In this document: positions 8,254-16,297 of the stretch, in pieces
Numbering within the stretch: the first letter of the stretch is position 1
How the letters are laid out: each line of letters opens with the position of its first letter
Source: Nocardioides sp. URHA0020
GTDB lineage: Bacteria > Actinomycetota > Actinomycetes > Propionibacteriales > Nocardioidaceae
Assembly: GCF_000620705.1 (NCBI RefSeq)
Contig: NZ_JIAR01000025.1
Coordinates: 69,501 to 133,500, forward strand
Length of the DNA stretch: 64,000 nucleotides
Direction of reading: 5' to 3'
Notes under the pieces: generated by a model
The model's input: the letters and a program-made list of their open reading frames with translations, nothing else
Database searches by the model: none
Told to the model about the DNA's origin: nothing
Made by a program: the position numbers and the translations under genes

Positions 8254-9434
8254 CAGTGCTGGTTGAACGCGTCTCGGAGCCGGCCGAACATCGACTTGCT
8301 GCTCGCGTGCACCTGCCCCGACGGCTTCTCCTCGTCGCGGATGGCCGCCAGCTCGCGCAGCAGCTCCTCCTGACGAGCATCCAGGCGGCCCGGTGTCTCG
8401 ACGATGACGGTGACGACCAGGTCGCCGCGCCCTCCTCGCAGTCCGGGTACGCCGCGCCCGCGCAGCACCTGCTCGGAGCCGGACTGGGTGCCCGGCCGGA
8501 TGTCGAGCTCGAAGCTGGTCTCGACGTCCGTCGTCGGCTCCTCGTCGCCCACCACGTCGGCCTCGAGGGTCGGCAGGGTGAGCACCGTGCCGAGCGCCGC
8601 GGCGGTCATCGGCAGCGTGACGGTGCAGTGCAGGTCGCTGCCGTTGCGGACGAACACCTCGTGCGGGGCGACGTGGATCTCGACGTACAGGTCTCCGGCC
8701 GGGCCCCCTCCGGGCCCGACCTCACCCTCACCGGCGAGCTGGACGCGCGTGCCGGTGTCGACGCCACCCGGGATCTTGACGGTGAGGGTCCGGCGGGCAC
8801 GGACCCGGCCGTCGCCCGAGCACTCACGGCACGGGTCGGGGATGATCGTGCCGAAGCCACGGCAGGCCGCGCACGGCCGCAGCGTCCGGATCTCGCCGAG
8901 GAACGAGCGCTGCACCTGCGCCACCTCGCCCTGGCCGTGGCAGGTCTCGCACGGGATCGCGTGGGAGCCGGGAGCCGCACCCTCGCCGCCGCACGCCGTG
9001 CAGCGCACGGCCGTGTCGACCATCAGCTCACGGGTGACGCCGAACGCCGCCTCGGCGAGCTCGACCTCGATCCGGATGAGGGCGTCCTGGCCCCGTCGCT
9101 CGCGTGAGCGCGGCCCGCGGCCGCCGCCCGCGGCCGCGCCGCCCGCGCCACCGAAGAACGCGTCCATGATGTCGGTGAACGAGAAGCCCGGCCCCTGGCC
9201 GAAGCCCGCGGCACCGCCGCCGAAGGGGTCCCCGCCACGGTCGTACGCCGCCCGCTTCTGCGGGTCGGAGAGCACCTCGTAGGCGCGCGAGATCTCCTTG
9301 AACCGCTCCTGGGCCTCGGGCTCCGGGTTGACGTCCGGGTGGTACTGCCGGGCCAGCTTGCGGTAGGCCTTCTTGAGAGCGTCGGCGTCCGCGTCGCGAT
9401 CGACGCCGAGGAGCTCGTACGGGTCCTGACTCAC
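8253..9434 (-). CDS. dnaJ: Chaperone protein DnaJ (DnaJ2 type)
   Basis: The 393-residue co-chaperone has a J domain with HPD at 32-34, a Gly/Phe-rich linker, four zinc-binding CxxCxGxG-type repeats ([32 protein letters not shown]), and the C-terminal substrate-binding and dimerisation domains. It stimulates the DnaK ATPase. The start is GTG. Being next to hrcA rather than dnaK-grpE makes it the second DnaJ typical of actinobacteria. The 68-bp gap to hrcA holds a short run of GCTGGGT-like direct repeats (about 9449-9486). Confidence 0.97.
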   Translation of the reverse strand: MSQDPYELLGVDRDADADALKKAYRKLARQYHPDVNPEPEAQERFKEISRAYEVLSDPQKRAAYDRGGDPFGGGAAGFGQGPGFSFTDIMDAFFGGAGGAAAGGGRGPRSRERRGQDALIRIEVELAEAAFGVTRELMVDTAVRCTACGGEGAAPGSHAIPCETCHGQGEVAQVQRSFLGEIRTLRPCAACRGFGTIIPDPCRECSGDGRVRARRTLTVKIPGGVDTGTRVQLAGEGEVGPGGGPAGDLYVEIHVAPHEVFVRNGSDLHCTVTLPMTAAALGTVLTLPTLEADVVGDEEPTTDVETSFELDIRPGTQSGSEQVLRGRGVPGLRGGRGDLVVTVIVETPGRLDARQEELLRELAAIRDEEKPSGQVHASSKSMFGRLRDAFNQH

Positions 9435-9502
9435 GTGGTTCCTTCGTTGCTGGTGCTGGGTGCTGGGTGCTGGTCTGGGTGCTGGGGCGACGAGTGCGCC
9501 GC

Positions 9503-10522
9503 TCAGGCCTCGTCGAGGATCCGGGAGACGTAGCGGGCGACGGCGCGGACGGCGGCCATGCTGCCCGGATAGTCCATCCGGGTCGGCCCGACGATGCCGA
9601 GACGCGCGAACGCCTCCTCACCCGGGCCGTAGCCGGCCGCGACCACACTGGTCGAGGCGAGCTGCTGGTAGGGGCCCTCGTGACCGATCCGGACCGTGAC
9701 AGGCTCACCGGTGGTCGCCTCGCCGATGAGCTTGAGGAGCACGACGTGCTCCTCCAGGGCCTCGAGCAGCGGGCGTACGGCGGAGTCGAAGCTGTCGCCG
9801 TACCGCGCCAGGTTGGCGGCGCCGCCGACGAGGATCCGCTCGTCGGAGCGGTGGTCGGACATCGCGTCGAGGAGGGCGTCGACCACGGCCTGGGTGGCCG
9901 GCGAGACCGCGGCGGGGTCGGCGGCGAGCGCGGTCAGGGCCGCGTTGGCCTCCGCGATCACCTCACCGGTCGCGACCCGGTTGACCAGCGCCCGCAGGTC
10001 GGCGATCGCCTGGTCGTCGAGGTCGTCGCCCAGCTCGACGAGGCGCTGCTCGACGCGGCCGGTGCTGAGGATGAGGACCACCAGGAGCCGGCTCGGCGCC
10101 AGCGCGACCAGCTCGATGTGACGCACGGTCGAGCGGGACAGCGTGGGGTACTGCACGATCGCGACCTGGCGGGTCAGCTGCGACAGCAGCCGCACCGAGC
10201 GCTGGACGACGTCGTCGAGGTCGACGGCACCGTCGAGGAGCGAGGCGATGGCACGCTTCTCGGCGGAGGTCATCGGCTTCACGGTCGTCAGCCGGTCCAC
10301 GAAGAGCCGGTAGCCCTTGTCGGTGGGCACCCGGCCCGCGCTGGTGTGGGGCTGGGTGATGTAGCCCTCGTCCTCCAGGGCGGCCATGTCGTTGCGCACC
10401 GTCGCCGGCGAGACGCCGAGACCGTGCCGCTCCACCAGTGCCTTGGAGCCGACGGGCTCCTCGGTGGCGACGTAGTCCTCGACGATCGCGCGGAGGACGG
10501 CCAGCCGTCGCTCTTCCTGCAC
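9503..10522 (-). CDS. hrcA: Heat-inducible transcription repressor HrcA
   Basis: The 339-residue protein starts at GTG with GGAGG 7 nt upstream. The N-terminal winged helix (about residues 1-80) includes the recognition stretch [36 protein letters not shown] that is diagnostic of HrcA. A GAF-like inserted domain follows. HrcA binds CIRCE operators to repress chaperone genes and is itself folded by GroEL. A CIRCE element lies 16 bp upstream of its own start, so the operon is autoregulated. Confidence 0.97.
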   Translation of the reverse strand: MQEERRLAVLRAIVEDYVATEEPVGSKALVERHGLGVSPATVRNDMAALEDEGYITQPHTSAGRVPTDKGYRLFVDRLTTVKPMTSAEKRAIASLLDGAVDLDDVVQRSVRLLSQLTRQVAIVQYPTLSRSTVRHIELVALAPSRLLVVLILSTGRVEQRLVELGDDLDDQAIADLRALVNRVATGEVIAEANAALTALAADPAAVSPATQAVVDALLDAMSDHRSDERILVGGAANLARYGDSFDSAVRPLLEALEEHVVLLKLIGEATTGEPVTVRIGHEGPYQQLASTSVVAAGYGPGEEAFARLGIVGPTRMDYPGSMAAVRAVARYVSRILDEA

Positions 10523-10537
10523 GTGTCGCCTCCTCGT

Positions 10538-10566
10538 CTTGGCACTCGCTCGGTGGGAGTGCCAAG
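10538..10566. promoter_or_regulatory. CIRCE operator (HrcA binding site)
   Basis: This is a perfect inverted repeat of CTTGGCACTC and GAGTGCCAAG with a 9-nt spacer. It matches the CIRCE consensus TTAGCACTC-N9-GAGTGCTAA except for the GC-shifted third position. It precedes hrcA-dnaJ-rsmE. Confidence 0.93.
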
Positions 10567-10627
10567 AGTACCCGGCGGCCCGACGGTCACATCGTGGAAG
10601 CCCCGGTGCGCCGTGGCCAAGATCGCA

Positions 10628-10646
10628 ATAGGTTAGGCTTACCTAA
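10628..10646 (+). promoter_or_regulatory. DtxR/IdeR iron box
   Basis: The 19-bp site centred on GGTTAGGCTTACCTAA matches 17 of 19 positions of the DtxR/IdeR consensus TTAGGTTAGSCTAACCTAA. It lies 25 bp upstream of the GTG of the DUF2470 gene and implies repression of that gene by Fe2+-bound DtxR/IdeR. Confidence 0.88.
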
Positions 10647-10670
10647 GTATCGACAGCGGAGGGAGTCACG

Positions 10671-11393
10671 GTGAGTACGACCGAGCACCACAACGCGAGC
10701 CACCCCGGCGACCACGGCGACGTGGCGGCCGACGCCCGCAGCATCCTCGCCTGCCCGTCCTCCGTCAGCCTGGTCATCGAGGGCGAGGAGCACGCCGTCG
10801 GCGCGGACGAGGAGCTCGGCCTCTCCGACCACCGGGGTACGCCGACCTTCCTGTGCCCCGCGACCTCCCCCGTCGCCCGGGCCGCCGCCACCCAGCGCAG
10901 CGCACTGCTGACCGTGACCAGCGGGCTGGGCCCCCGCGGCGGCCACGAGCGCGGTGACACGCTCACCCTCGCCGGGCGGCTCGAGCGCACCGGCTTCGAG
11001 CAATGCGACTGCTGCGACGAGCGGCGTCATGTCGTGTCGCTCAACCTCAGCTTCGTGCTGCTGGCCGGACCCGAGCGGCAGCTGCGGGTGCCGCTCGAGG
11101 ACTTCGGCAGCCGCCGCCACCACCTCAACCGCGGCCATCTCCAGCGCTCGGTCGAGCACGCCAACGACTGCCACCAGGACCAGCTGCGCCAGGCGATCGC
11201 ACTGGGCAGCGGCACCCGCCCCGGCGACGTGGTCGGCGTGCGCATCGCGCGCCTCTCCCCCGCCGACGTCGTGGTCCAGTGGGTCGACAGCACCGGGGCG
11301 CACGAGCAGGTCATCGCCTTCGCGCGTACCGCCCGCGACCTCACCGAGCTCGGCGAGATGCTGCGACGCGGGCTGCACGCCGGCCTCTGCTGA
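10671..11393 (+). CDS. Iron-regulated DUF2470-domain protein (heme/iron-related)
   Basis: The 240-residue protein starts at GTG with GGAGGGAG 7-8 nt upstream. The N-terminal part (about 20-130) resembles the split-barrel region of HugZ/pyridoxamine-oxidase-like proteins. The C-terminal part (about 150-235, HLQRSVEHANDCHQDQLRQA and onward) fits the DUF2470 domain found in heme-utilisation proteins. Two Cys pairs (CDCC, residues about 112-115) are unusual and might bind a metal. The iron box just upstream shows iron control. A role in heme degradation or iron release is likely but inferred, and I see no transporter or siderophore gene beside it. Confidence 0.75.
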   Translation: MSTTEHHNASHPGDHGDVAADARSILACPSSVSLVIEGEEHAVGADEELGLSDHRGTPTFLCPATSPVARAAATQRSALLTVTSGLGPRGGHERGDTLTLAGRLERTGFEQCDCCDERRHVVSLNLSFVLLAGPERQLRVPLEDFGSRRHHLNRGHLQRSVEHANDCHQDQLRQAIALGSGTRPGDVVGVRIARLSPADVVVQWVDSTGAHEQVIAFARTARDLTELGEMLRRGLHAGLC

Positions 11394-11403
11394 GGAGTGC
11401 GCC

Positions 11404-11409
11404 TACCCT
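11404..11409 (+). promoter_or_regulatory. -10 element TACCCT of a leaderless promoter
   Basis: TACCCT is followed by 6 nt and then the GTG at 11416 of the MBL-fold gene. This is the TANNNT-N6-start layout. Confidence 0.5.
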
Positions 11410-11415
11410 GACCGG

Positions 11416-12288
11416 GTGGCCTTCACCGAGATCGCCGACCGGGTCTGGGTCGCGCGCTATGAGTGGTTCGACGTCAACGTGACGCTCGTCGGCGGTGACC
11501 GCGGCCTGCTGGTCGTCGACACGCACGCGTCCGACCTCGCTGCCCGCGCGGTCATCGACGACGTACGCCGCCTCGGGGCCGCGCTCGGCGGTCCGGGGGT
11601 CGTCGGGATCGTCAACACCCACGAGCACTTCGACCACACCTTCGGCAACGGCGCGTTCCGGGCGGCGTACGGCGACCTCCCGATCCACGCCCACGAGGTC
11701 GCCGCCGAGCGCACGGTGTCGGCGGGCGAGCGGATCAAGCGGCTGTACGACGCCCAGCCGGACGACCCGCACCGCGACGAGGTGCGGGCCACGGAGATCG
11801 TGCCGGCGGACCGCACCTTCTCGTCGGCCGTCACGCTCGACCTCGGCGACCGGGCCGTCGAGCTGGTGCACCCGGGCCGCGGCCACACCGGCGGCGACCT
11901 GGTGCTGCGGGTCCCCGACGTCGACGTGCTGCTCGCCGGCGACCTGGTCGAGGAGTCGATGGTGCGCGACGGCGTGCCCGGCTTCGGCGGTGACTGCTAC
12001 CCGCTGGAGTGGCCGCACTCGCTCGACATCGTGCTCAGCCTCACCACCTCCTCGACCGTGGTGGTGCCGGGCCACGGCGCTCCGGTGGACCGCGAGTTCG
12101 TGGAGGACCAGCGCAACGCGATCGGCATCGTGGCCCAGACGATCCGCGACCTGGCGGCCCGCGGCGTACGCCTCGAGGACGCCCTCGGCGCCACCGAGTG
12201 GCCCTACCCCCGCGAGGAGCTCGCGGACGCCGTACGGCGGGGGTACGAGCAGCTGCCCCGCAGCGAGAAGCGGTTGCCGCTCGCCTGA
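11416..12288 (+). CDS. MBL-fold metallo-hydrolase
   Basis: The 290-residue protein has the metallo-beta-lactamase motif THEHFDH (68-74), later GRGHTGGD and the metal-bridging Asp in LLAGDLV, and a C-terminal PGHGAPV. All expected zinc ligands are present. The fold serves many hydrolases (lactonases, thioesterases, glyoxalase II-like). The substrate cannot be set from the sequence. The start is GTG behind a leaderless-type -10 element. A small acidic protein gene begins 17 bp downstream. Confidence 0.85.
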   Translation: MAFTEIADRVWVARYEWFDVNVTLVGGDRGLLVVDTHASDLAARAVIDDVRRLGAALGGPGVVGIVNTHEHFDHTFGNGAFRAAYGDLPIHAHEVAAERTVSAGERIKRLYDAQPDDPHRDEVRATEIVPADRTFSSAVTLDLGDRAVELVHPGRGHTGGDLVLRVPDVDVLLAGDLVEESMVRDGVPGFGGDCYPLEWPHSLDIVLSLTTSSTVVVPGHGAPVDREFVEDQRNAIGIVAQTIRDLAARGVRLEDALGATEWPYPREELADAVRRGYEQLPRSEKRLPLA

Positions 12289-12305
12289 GCGGGTACGTGC
12301 TGCCC

Positions 12306-12488
12306 ATGAGCGACGACAAGCCCACCAACGCGATCGAGGACGAGGACCTGCCCGAGGACCTCCAGCCCACCGACGACAACCCGCTCGCCAAGCCGCTGAC
12401 CGACGAGGACGACCCGAAGTCGGCCGAGGAGCTCGACGTGCTCGGCGGCAAGGGCGCGCACGACGACGAGCCGGACTCCGGGGACTGA
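12306..12488 (+). CDS. Small acidic hypothetical protein
   Basis: This 60-residue product is strongly acidic and probably disordered (MSDDKPTNAIEDEDLPEDLQ at the start, DDEPDSGD at the end), with no Cys or aromatic core. I do not recognise a function. It is supported by its place between two plus-strand genes, by codon usage with G/C at third positions and by a clean ATG. Confidence in its being translated is moderate. Confidence 0.55.
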   Translation: MSDDKPTNAIEDEDLPEDLQPTDDNPLAKPLTDEDDPKSAEELDVLGGKGAHDDEPDSGD

Positions 12489-12523
12489 CGGCGCGCCCCC
12501 ACCGGGTTGTCGGCGGGGACGCC

Positions 12524-12529
12524 TAGCGT
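12524..12529 (+). promoter_or_regulatory. -10 element TAGCGT of a leaderless promoter
   Basis: TAGCGT is followed by 7 nt and then the GTG at 12537 of the DUF3097 gene. There is no Shine-Dalgarno sequence in between. Confidence 0.5.
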
Positions 12530-12536
12530 GGAGCCG

Positions 12537-13385
12537 GTGAGCTCCCCCGACCGCTACGGCACCGACGTCCTGGCCACCGACTGGCGCGCGCCCAAGCGCG
12601 GGCGCGCCGTCGAGGCGCCCGCCGAGATCGGTGCGGTCGTCGAGGAGGTCACCACCGACTGGGTCGGTGAGATCGTCGCGGTCGACCGCGACCTGCACAC
12701 GCTGACGCTCGAGGACCGGCGCGGCAAGCGCCGCACGTTCCCGCTCGGACCAGGCTTCCTGCTCGAGGGCAAGCCGGTCATCCTGGCCGCGCCGGCCCGC
12801 ACGGGCGCCCCCGCCAAGCCCACGCGTACGGCGTCCGGGTCGGTCGCCGTGCACGGCGCGCAGGCCCGAGTGGCGCGGGCGAGCCGGATCTTCGTCGAGG
12901 GCCGGCACGACGCCGAGCTGGTGGAGAAGGTCTGGGGCGACGACCTGCGCATCGAGGGCGTGGTGGTCGAGTTCCTCGGCGGCGTCGACGACCTGGCCGA
13001 GCACCTCCGCGACTTCCGGCCCGGCCCGGAGCGCAAGGTCGGCGTCCTGGTGGACCACCTGGTGCCCGGCTCGAAGGAGAGCCGGATCGCCCAGGGCATC
13101 GCGAAGTCGCCCGTGGGCAAGCACGTCCTGATCGTCGGTCACCCGTTCATCGACATCTGGGCCGCCGTGAAGCCCGAGCGCCTGGGGCTGCAGCGGTGGC
13201 CCGACGTGCCGCGCAGCATCGAGTGGAAGAAGGGCGTGTGCCAGCAGCTCGGCTGGCCGCACCGCGACCAGGCCGACACGGCCCGCGCGTGGCAGCACAT
13301 CCTGAGCCGCGTCTCCTCCTACCAGGACCTCGACCCGGCCCTGCTGGGCCGGGTCGAGGAACTGATCGACTTCGTCGCGAGCTGA
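12537..13385 (+). CDS. DUF3097 family protein (Toprim-like)
   Basis: The 282-residue protein matches the actinobacterial DUF3097 family. An N-terminal region (YGTDVLATDWRAPKRGRAVE) leads to a small beta-barrel around residues 40-85 (VGEIVAVDRDLHTLTLEDRRGKRRTFPLGPGF). A Toprim-like core follows, with FVEGRHDAELVEKVWG (about 121-136), GVLVDHL and HPFIDIWAAVKPERLG. The conserved Glu and Asp residues of a Toprim fold are present, suggesting nucleic-acid or phosphate chemistry. The family has no established function that I know of. GTG start with leaderless-type promoter. Confidence 0.85.
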   Translation: MSSPDRYGTDVLATDWRAPKRGRAVEAPAEIGAVVEEVTTDWVGEIVAVDRDLHTLTLEDRRGKRRTFPLGPGFLLEGKPVILAAPARTGAPAKPTRTASGSVAVHGAQARVARASRIFVEGRHDAELVEKVWGDDLRIEGVVVEFLGGVDDLAEHLRDFRPGPERKVGVLVDHLVPGSKESRIAQGIAKSPVGKHVLIVGHPFIDIWAAVKPERLGLQRWPDVPRSIEWKKGVCQQLGWPHRDQADTARAWQHILSRVSSYQDLDPALLGRVEELIDFVAS

Positions 13386-13481
13386 GCGTCCAGACCCTGG
13401 TCTCGACCGACGTCGTCGACGTGCTGATCGGTCCGCGGTCGGTGCTCTTGAGGACTTCGGTCGAGCCGGCGTGCGCGGCGC

Positions 13482-13940
13482 TCAACTGCGCAGCGGCAGC
13501 CCGTTCACGTCCTTGCTGTCGGTCGCGAGGATGATGATGCCGTCGATGAAGGGCCACAGCCCGCCGATGCCGCAGGTCAGGACCGTCACGATCAGCTGCC
13601 AGACGCCGGTCTTCGTGTCGCCGATGTAGAAGCGGCCGATGCCGAGCGGGATCAGGATCTGCAGCAGGCCGGCGACCAGCTTCTGCTTGTCCGAGTAGGG
13701 CAGACCGGTGGCCGGGTGCACGCCGTACGGCGCCTGGGGGCTCGCGCCGTACGGGCCGACGGCGTAGCCGGCCTGCGGGTAGCCCTGCTGGGGGTAGCCC
13801 TGCTGCGGCCCGCCCGGCTGCTGGGGCGGCGGGGTCTGTCCGTACGGCGGCGGCGTGGGCGCGCCGTACGGGGGTGGGGTCGGCTCGCCCTCCGGAGGGG
13901 TCGGCTGGCCGGCGTTCGGGTCCTCGGGGCCTTCGGTCAT
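13482..13940 (-). CDS. TM2-domain membrane protein
   Basis: The 152-residue protein has a long Pro/Gly/Gln/Tyr-rich cytoplasmic N-terminus (residues 1-80, repeats of PPYG and QQGYP). The TM2 domain follows, starting at SDKQKLVAGLLQ, with two hydrophobic segments (about 88-105 and 113-135) and the conserved GIGRFYIGDTKTGVWQL loop. TM2 proteins are small integral membrane proteins of unclear function. It converges with the DUF3097 gene and has a leaderless-type promoter at its own start. Confidence 0.9.
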   Translation of the reverse strand: MTEGPEDPNAGQPTPPEGEPTPPPYGAPTPPPYGQTPPPQQPGGPQQGYPQQGYPQAGYAVGPYGASPQAPYGVHPATGLPYSDKQKLVAGLLQILIPLGIGRFYIGDTKTGVWQLIVTVLTCGIGGLWPFIDGIIILATDSKDVNGLPLRS

Positions 13941-13946
13941 GGCGAC

Positions 13947-13952
13947 ACCCTA
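13947..13952 (-). promoter_or_regulatory. -10 element TAGGGT of a leaderless promoter
   Basis: Read on the minus strand, TAGGGT is followed by 6 nt and then the ATG at 13940 of the TM2 gene. Confidence 0.5.
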
Positions 13953-13964
13953 GGGCGTCGTGGC

Positions 13965-15194
13965 CTACGGCAGTAGGTCCCGCACCAGGGCGTCGGCGAG
14001 CAATCGGCCGCGCTGCGTCGGCACCAGGCGCTCGACCGGCTGCCGGGTCAGCAGCCCGTCGTCGATCAGCCGTGCGACCGCGGCCCGCCCGGTCGCGTCG
14101 AGGACGCTGACCGGCAACCCGTCGCGCAGCCGGAGCTCGAGCAGCACCCGCTCGACGCGACGGCTCTCGTCGTCCAGCACCTCGCGGGAGTGCGCGGGGC
14201 TGACCCCGGCGGCGATGCGCTCGGCGTACGCCGCGGGGTGCTTGACGTTCCACCAGCGGACGCCGCCGACGTGGGAGTGGGCGCCCGGGCCGACGCCCCA
14301 CCAGTCGCCGCCGGTCCAGTAGAGCATGTTGTGGCGGCAGCGGCTGCTCGCGTCCTTGGCCCAGTTGGACACCTCGTACCACTCCAGCCCGGCGCTCCCG
14401 AGGCGCTCGTCGACCAGCAGGTACTTGTCGGCCAGGTCGTCGTCGTCCGGCATCGCCACCTCGCCACGCCGGATCTGGCGGGCCAGGGCGGTGCCGTCCT
14501 CGACGATGAGGGAGTACGCCGAGACGTGGTCGGGTCCGCAGGCGAGCGCCGCCTCGACGCTGGTCTCCCAGTCCGCGAGGGACTCCCCGGGCGTGCCGTA
14601 GATCAGGTCGAGGCTGATCTGGTCGAACCCGGCCTGGCGCGCCCAGTCGACGACCGCGGGCACCCGCAGCGGGTCGTGGGTGCGGTCCAGCACCTTGAGC
14701 ACGTGGTCGACCGCCGACTGCATGCCGAAGGACAGCCGGTTGAAGCCGGCGCCGCGCAGCTCCTCGAGGTCCCAGAGCGCGACGCTGTCGGGGTTGGACT
14801 CGGTGGTGACCTCGACGTCCGGCGCCAGCCCGAACTCGGCGGCGATCGACGCGACGATCGACCCGAGGTCGCCCGGGCTCAGCAGCGTCGGCGTACCCCC
14901 GCCGAAGAAGATCGTGCTCACCGGCAGGTCGACGTCGCCGAGGACGGCGCGAGCGCGGCGTACCTCGGCGATCGCGGCCTCGGCGTACGTCGCCCTGCTG
15001 GCTCCGCGGGCGCCACCCGCCGGCCCGAGCTCGTCGGCGGTGTAGGTGTTGAAGTCGCAGTAGCCGCAGCGCACCGTGCAGAACGGCACGTGCACGTAGA
15101 ACCCGAACGGCCGCCGGCCCAGGCCCTCGAGCGCGCTCGGCGGCAGTGCCCCGTCGTCCGGGACCGGATCGCCCACGGGCAACGCTGACGGCAT
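13965..15194 (-). CDS. hemW: HemW, heme chaperone / coproporphyrinogen III oxidase-like radical SAM protein
   Basis: The 409-residue protein carries the radical-SAM cluster motif CTVRCGYC (Cys39, Cys43, Cys46), then IFFGGGTPTLL and TTESNPDSV typical of HemW. HemW binds heme and delivers it to targets. It lacks the HemN N-terminal arm, as expected. I chose the ATG at 15194 because a GAGGAT hexamer lies 6 nt upstream (15201-15206 on the plus strand), which fits a leaderless start. The open frame continues to 15332, but it would run through the palindromic repeat at 15221-15272. That repeat would place itself over the -35 region of hemW. Confidence 0.92.
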   Translation of the reverse strand: MPSALPVGDPVPDDGALPPSALEGLGRRPFGFYVHVPFCTVRCGYCDFNTYTADELGPAGGARGASRATYAEAAIAEVRRARAVLGDVDLPVSTIFFGGGTPTLLSPGDLGSIVASIAAEFGLAPDVEVTTESNPDSVALWDLEELRGAGFNRLSFGMQSAVDHVLKVLDRTHDPLRVPAVVDWARQAGFDQISLDLIYGTPGESLADWETSVEAALACGPDHVSAYSLIVEDGTALARQIRRGEVAMPDDDDLADKYLLVDERLGSAGLEWYEVSNWAKDASSRCRHNMLYWTGGDWWGVGPGAHSHVGGVRWWNVKHPAAYAERIAAGVSPAHSREVLDDESRRVERVLLELRLRDGLPVSVLDATGRAAVARLIDDGLLTRQPVERLVPTQRGRLLADALVRDLLP

Positions 15195-15220
15195 GGCCCC
15201 ATCCTCGCACCCGGGCTGAG

Positions 15221-15272
15221 CGGGTCGTCCGCCTCCCGCCTCTCCATGCACCGGCCTCAGGCGGACGACCCG
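15221..15272. repeat. Palindromic element, left copy (inverted relative to right copy)
   Basis: Perfect 14-bp arms, CGGGTCGTCCGCCT (15221-15234) and its complement (15259-15272), enclose a 24-nt loop. The loop, read in reverse complement, matches 17 of 24 positions of the loop of the copy at 16234-16280. The element sits between hemW and the AbiEi/DUF559 gene. Confidence 0.92.
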
Positions 15273-15325
15273 TGCCCTGTGGAGGACGACCGCCTCGGTA
15301 CGCCGGGGTGCGGCATCGTCTCGGC

Positions 15326-16246
15326 ATGGCAACCCGCCCTCCGCGCTGGCTCCCGGTGACTGCGGCCCAGTGCGGGCTGATCACCCGGCGACAGCTGCGC
15401 CGGCTGGGGCTGAGCTTCAACTACGTCGACACGCAGCTCGACGCGGGTCGGTGGCAGCAGATCAGCAGCGTCGTCCTCTGCACGACGACGGGGACCCTGA
15501 CCCGTGAGCAACTGATGTGGGCCGGCGTCCTGCACGCCGGTCCGCGCAGCGCACTCGGCGGGCTGAGCGCGCTGGAGCGTCACGGGCTGCAGCGGTGGCA
15601 TCGCGAGGAGGTCACCGTCCTGGTCCAGAAGTCGCACAACATCGAGCCGATCGCCGGAGTCCGCTTCGTGGAGACCCGACGCCCGATCCCGCTCCTGACG
15701 GCTCCGAGGCCCCTGTCGACCTGGCGCGTCGAGCCGGCCGCGCTGCTGTGGGCGGGCTACGAGCCCGTGACGCGCTCGGCGTACGGACTGCTCTCGGCCT
15801 GTGTGCAGCAGCGCCTGACGACCCCGGTGCGACTCGACGCCTGGATCACGCGGATGCGTCCGCTGCGCCGGGCGAAGCCGTTCCGGCGGCTGCTGGGCGA
15901 GCTGGCCGCCGGCACGCAGTCCGCCGCGGAGCGGGACGTGCTGACGATGTGCGACACCTTCCGTCTCCCGCGACCGCTGCGCCAGACGTCGCGTCGCGAC
16001 TCCGCGGGTCGGCTGCGCTACACCGATGCCGAGTGGCGACTGCCCGACGGTCGGCTCGTGGCGCTCGAGGTGGACGGCGGCTTCCACATGCAGGTCGAGC
16101 ACTGGGGTGCCGACATCGAGCGGGAGCGTCAGCTCGTCGCCACCGGCGTCGTGGTGCTGCGCTGCACGGCTCTCGAGCTGCGCGAGCGTCCCGACCGGAT
16201 CGCCCGCGACCTGCGGGCCCTCGGCGTACTCGAGTCGTCCGCCTGA
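15326..16246 (+). CDS. AbiEi-like antitoxin-domain protein with C-terminal DUF559 nuclease-like domain
   Basis: The 306-residue protein has an N-terminal winged-helix region of AbiEi type (about 10-60, ITRRQLRRLGLSFNYVDTQL then GRWQQISSVV). The C-terminal domain (about 230-300) has the DUF559/Vsr-like restriction-endonuclease core, with a PDGRLVALEVDGGFH strand carrying Glu and Asp, and HWGADIERERQL. No cognate AbiEii toxin gene lies nearby, so it is a lone gene. Such genes are often multicopy in Nocardioides-like genomes, from memory. Inverted palindromic elements flank it, and the right copy contains its stop codon. It could be a defence nuclease or a cargo of the repeat element; neither role is established. 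Confidence 0.8.
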   Translation: MATRPPRWLPVTAAQCGLITRRQLRRLGLSFNYVDTQLDAGRWQQISSVVLCTTTGTLTREQLMWAGVLHAGPRSALGGLSALERHGLQRWHREEVTVLVQKSHNIEPIAGVRFVETRRPIPLLTAPRPLSTWRVEPAALLWAGYEPVTRSAYGLLSACVQQRLTTPVRLDAWITRMRPLRRAKPFRRLLGELAAGTQSAAERDVLTMCDTFRLPRPLRQTSRRDSAGRLRYTDAEWRLPDGRLVALEVDGGFHMQVEHWGADIERERQLVATGVVVLRCTALELRERPDRIARDLRALGVLESSA

Positions 16247-16280
16247 GGCTGGTGCATCAGCAAGTGGGAGGCGGACGATC
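16234..16280. repeat. Palindromic element, right copy overlapping the gene's stop codon
   Basis: The 10-bp arms TCGTCCGCCT (16235-16244) and AGGCGGACGA (16269-16278) enclose a 24-nt loop, the same loop length as the left copy. The arm contributes the last codons and the TGA (16244-16246) of the AbiEi/DUF559 gene. Confidence 0.9.
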
Positions 16281-16297
16281 CGGTGGGTGAGGACCGG

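Noticed and set aside
6965..8266. Long ORF (433 codons) through the repeat array and the rsmE antisense strand
   Set aside because: Its peptide is made of translated repeats and low-complexity Arg/Pro/Ser, and it runs antisense to rsmE. High GC leaves such frames open by chance.
9449..9486. Regulatory role for the GCTGGGT direct repeats between hrcA and dnaJ
   Set aside because: The run is short and imperfect and could be slippage. No link to a known regulator.
13386..13481. Small gene or strong terminator in the gap between the DUF3097 and TM2 genes
   Set aside because: Only a 9-bp inverted repeat (CTCGACCGA/TCGGTCGAG) with a loop of about 50 nt was seen, too weak to call. No ORF with a start is visible.
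15195..15332. Longer hemW start at 15332
   Set aside because: The extension would be encoded across the palindromic repeat and lacks HemW-like sequence, and a -10-like hexamer supports the ATG at 15194.
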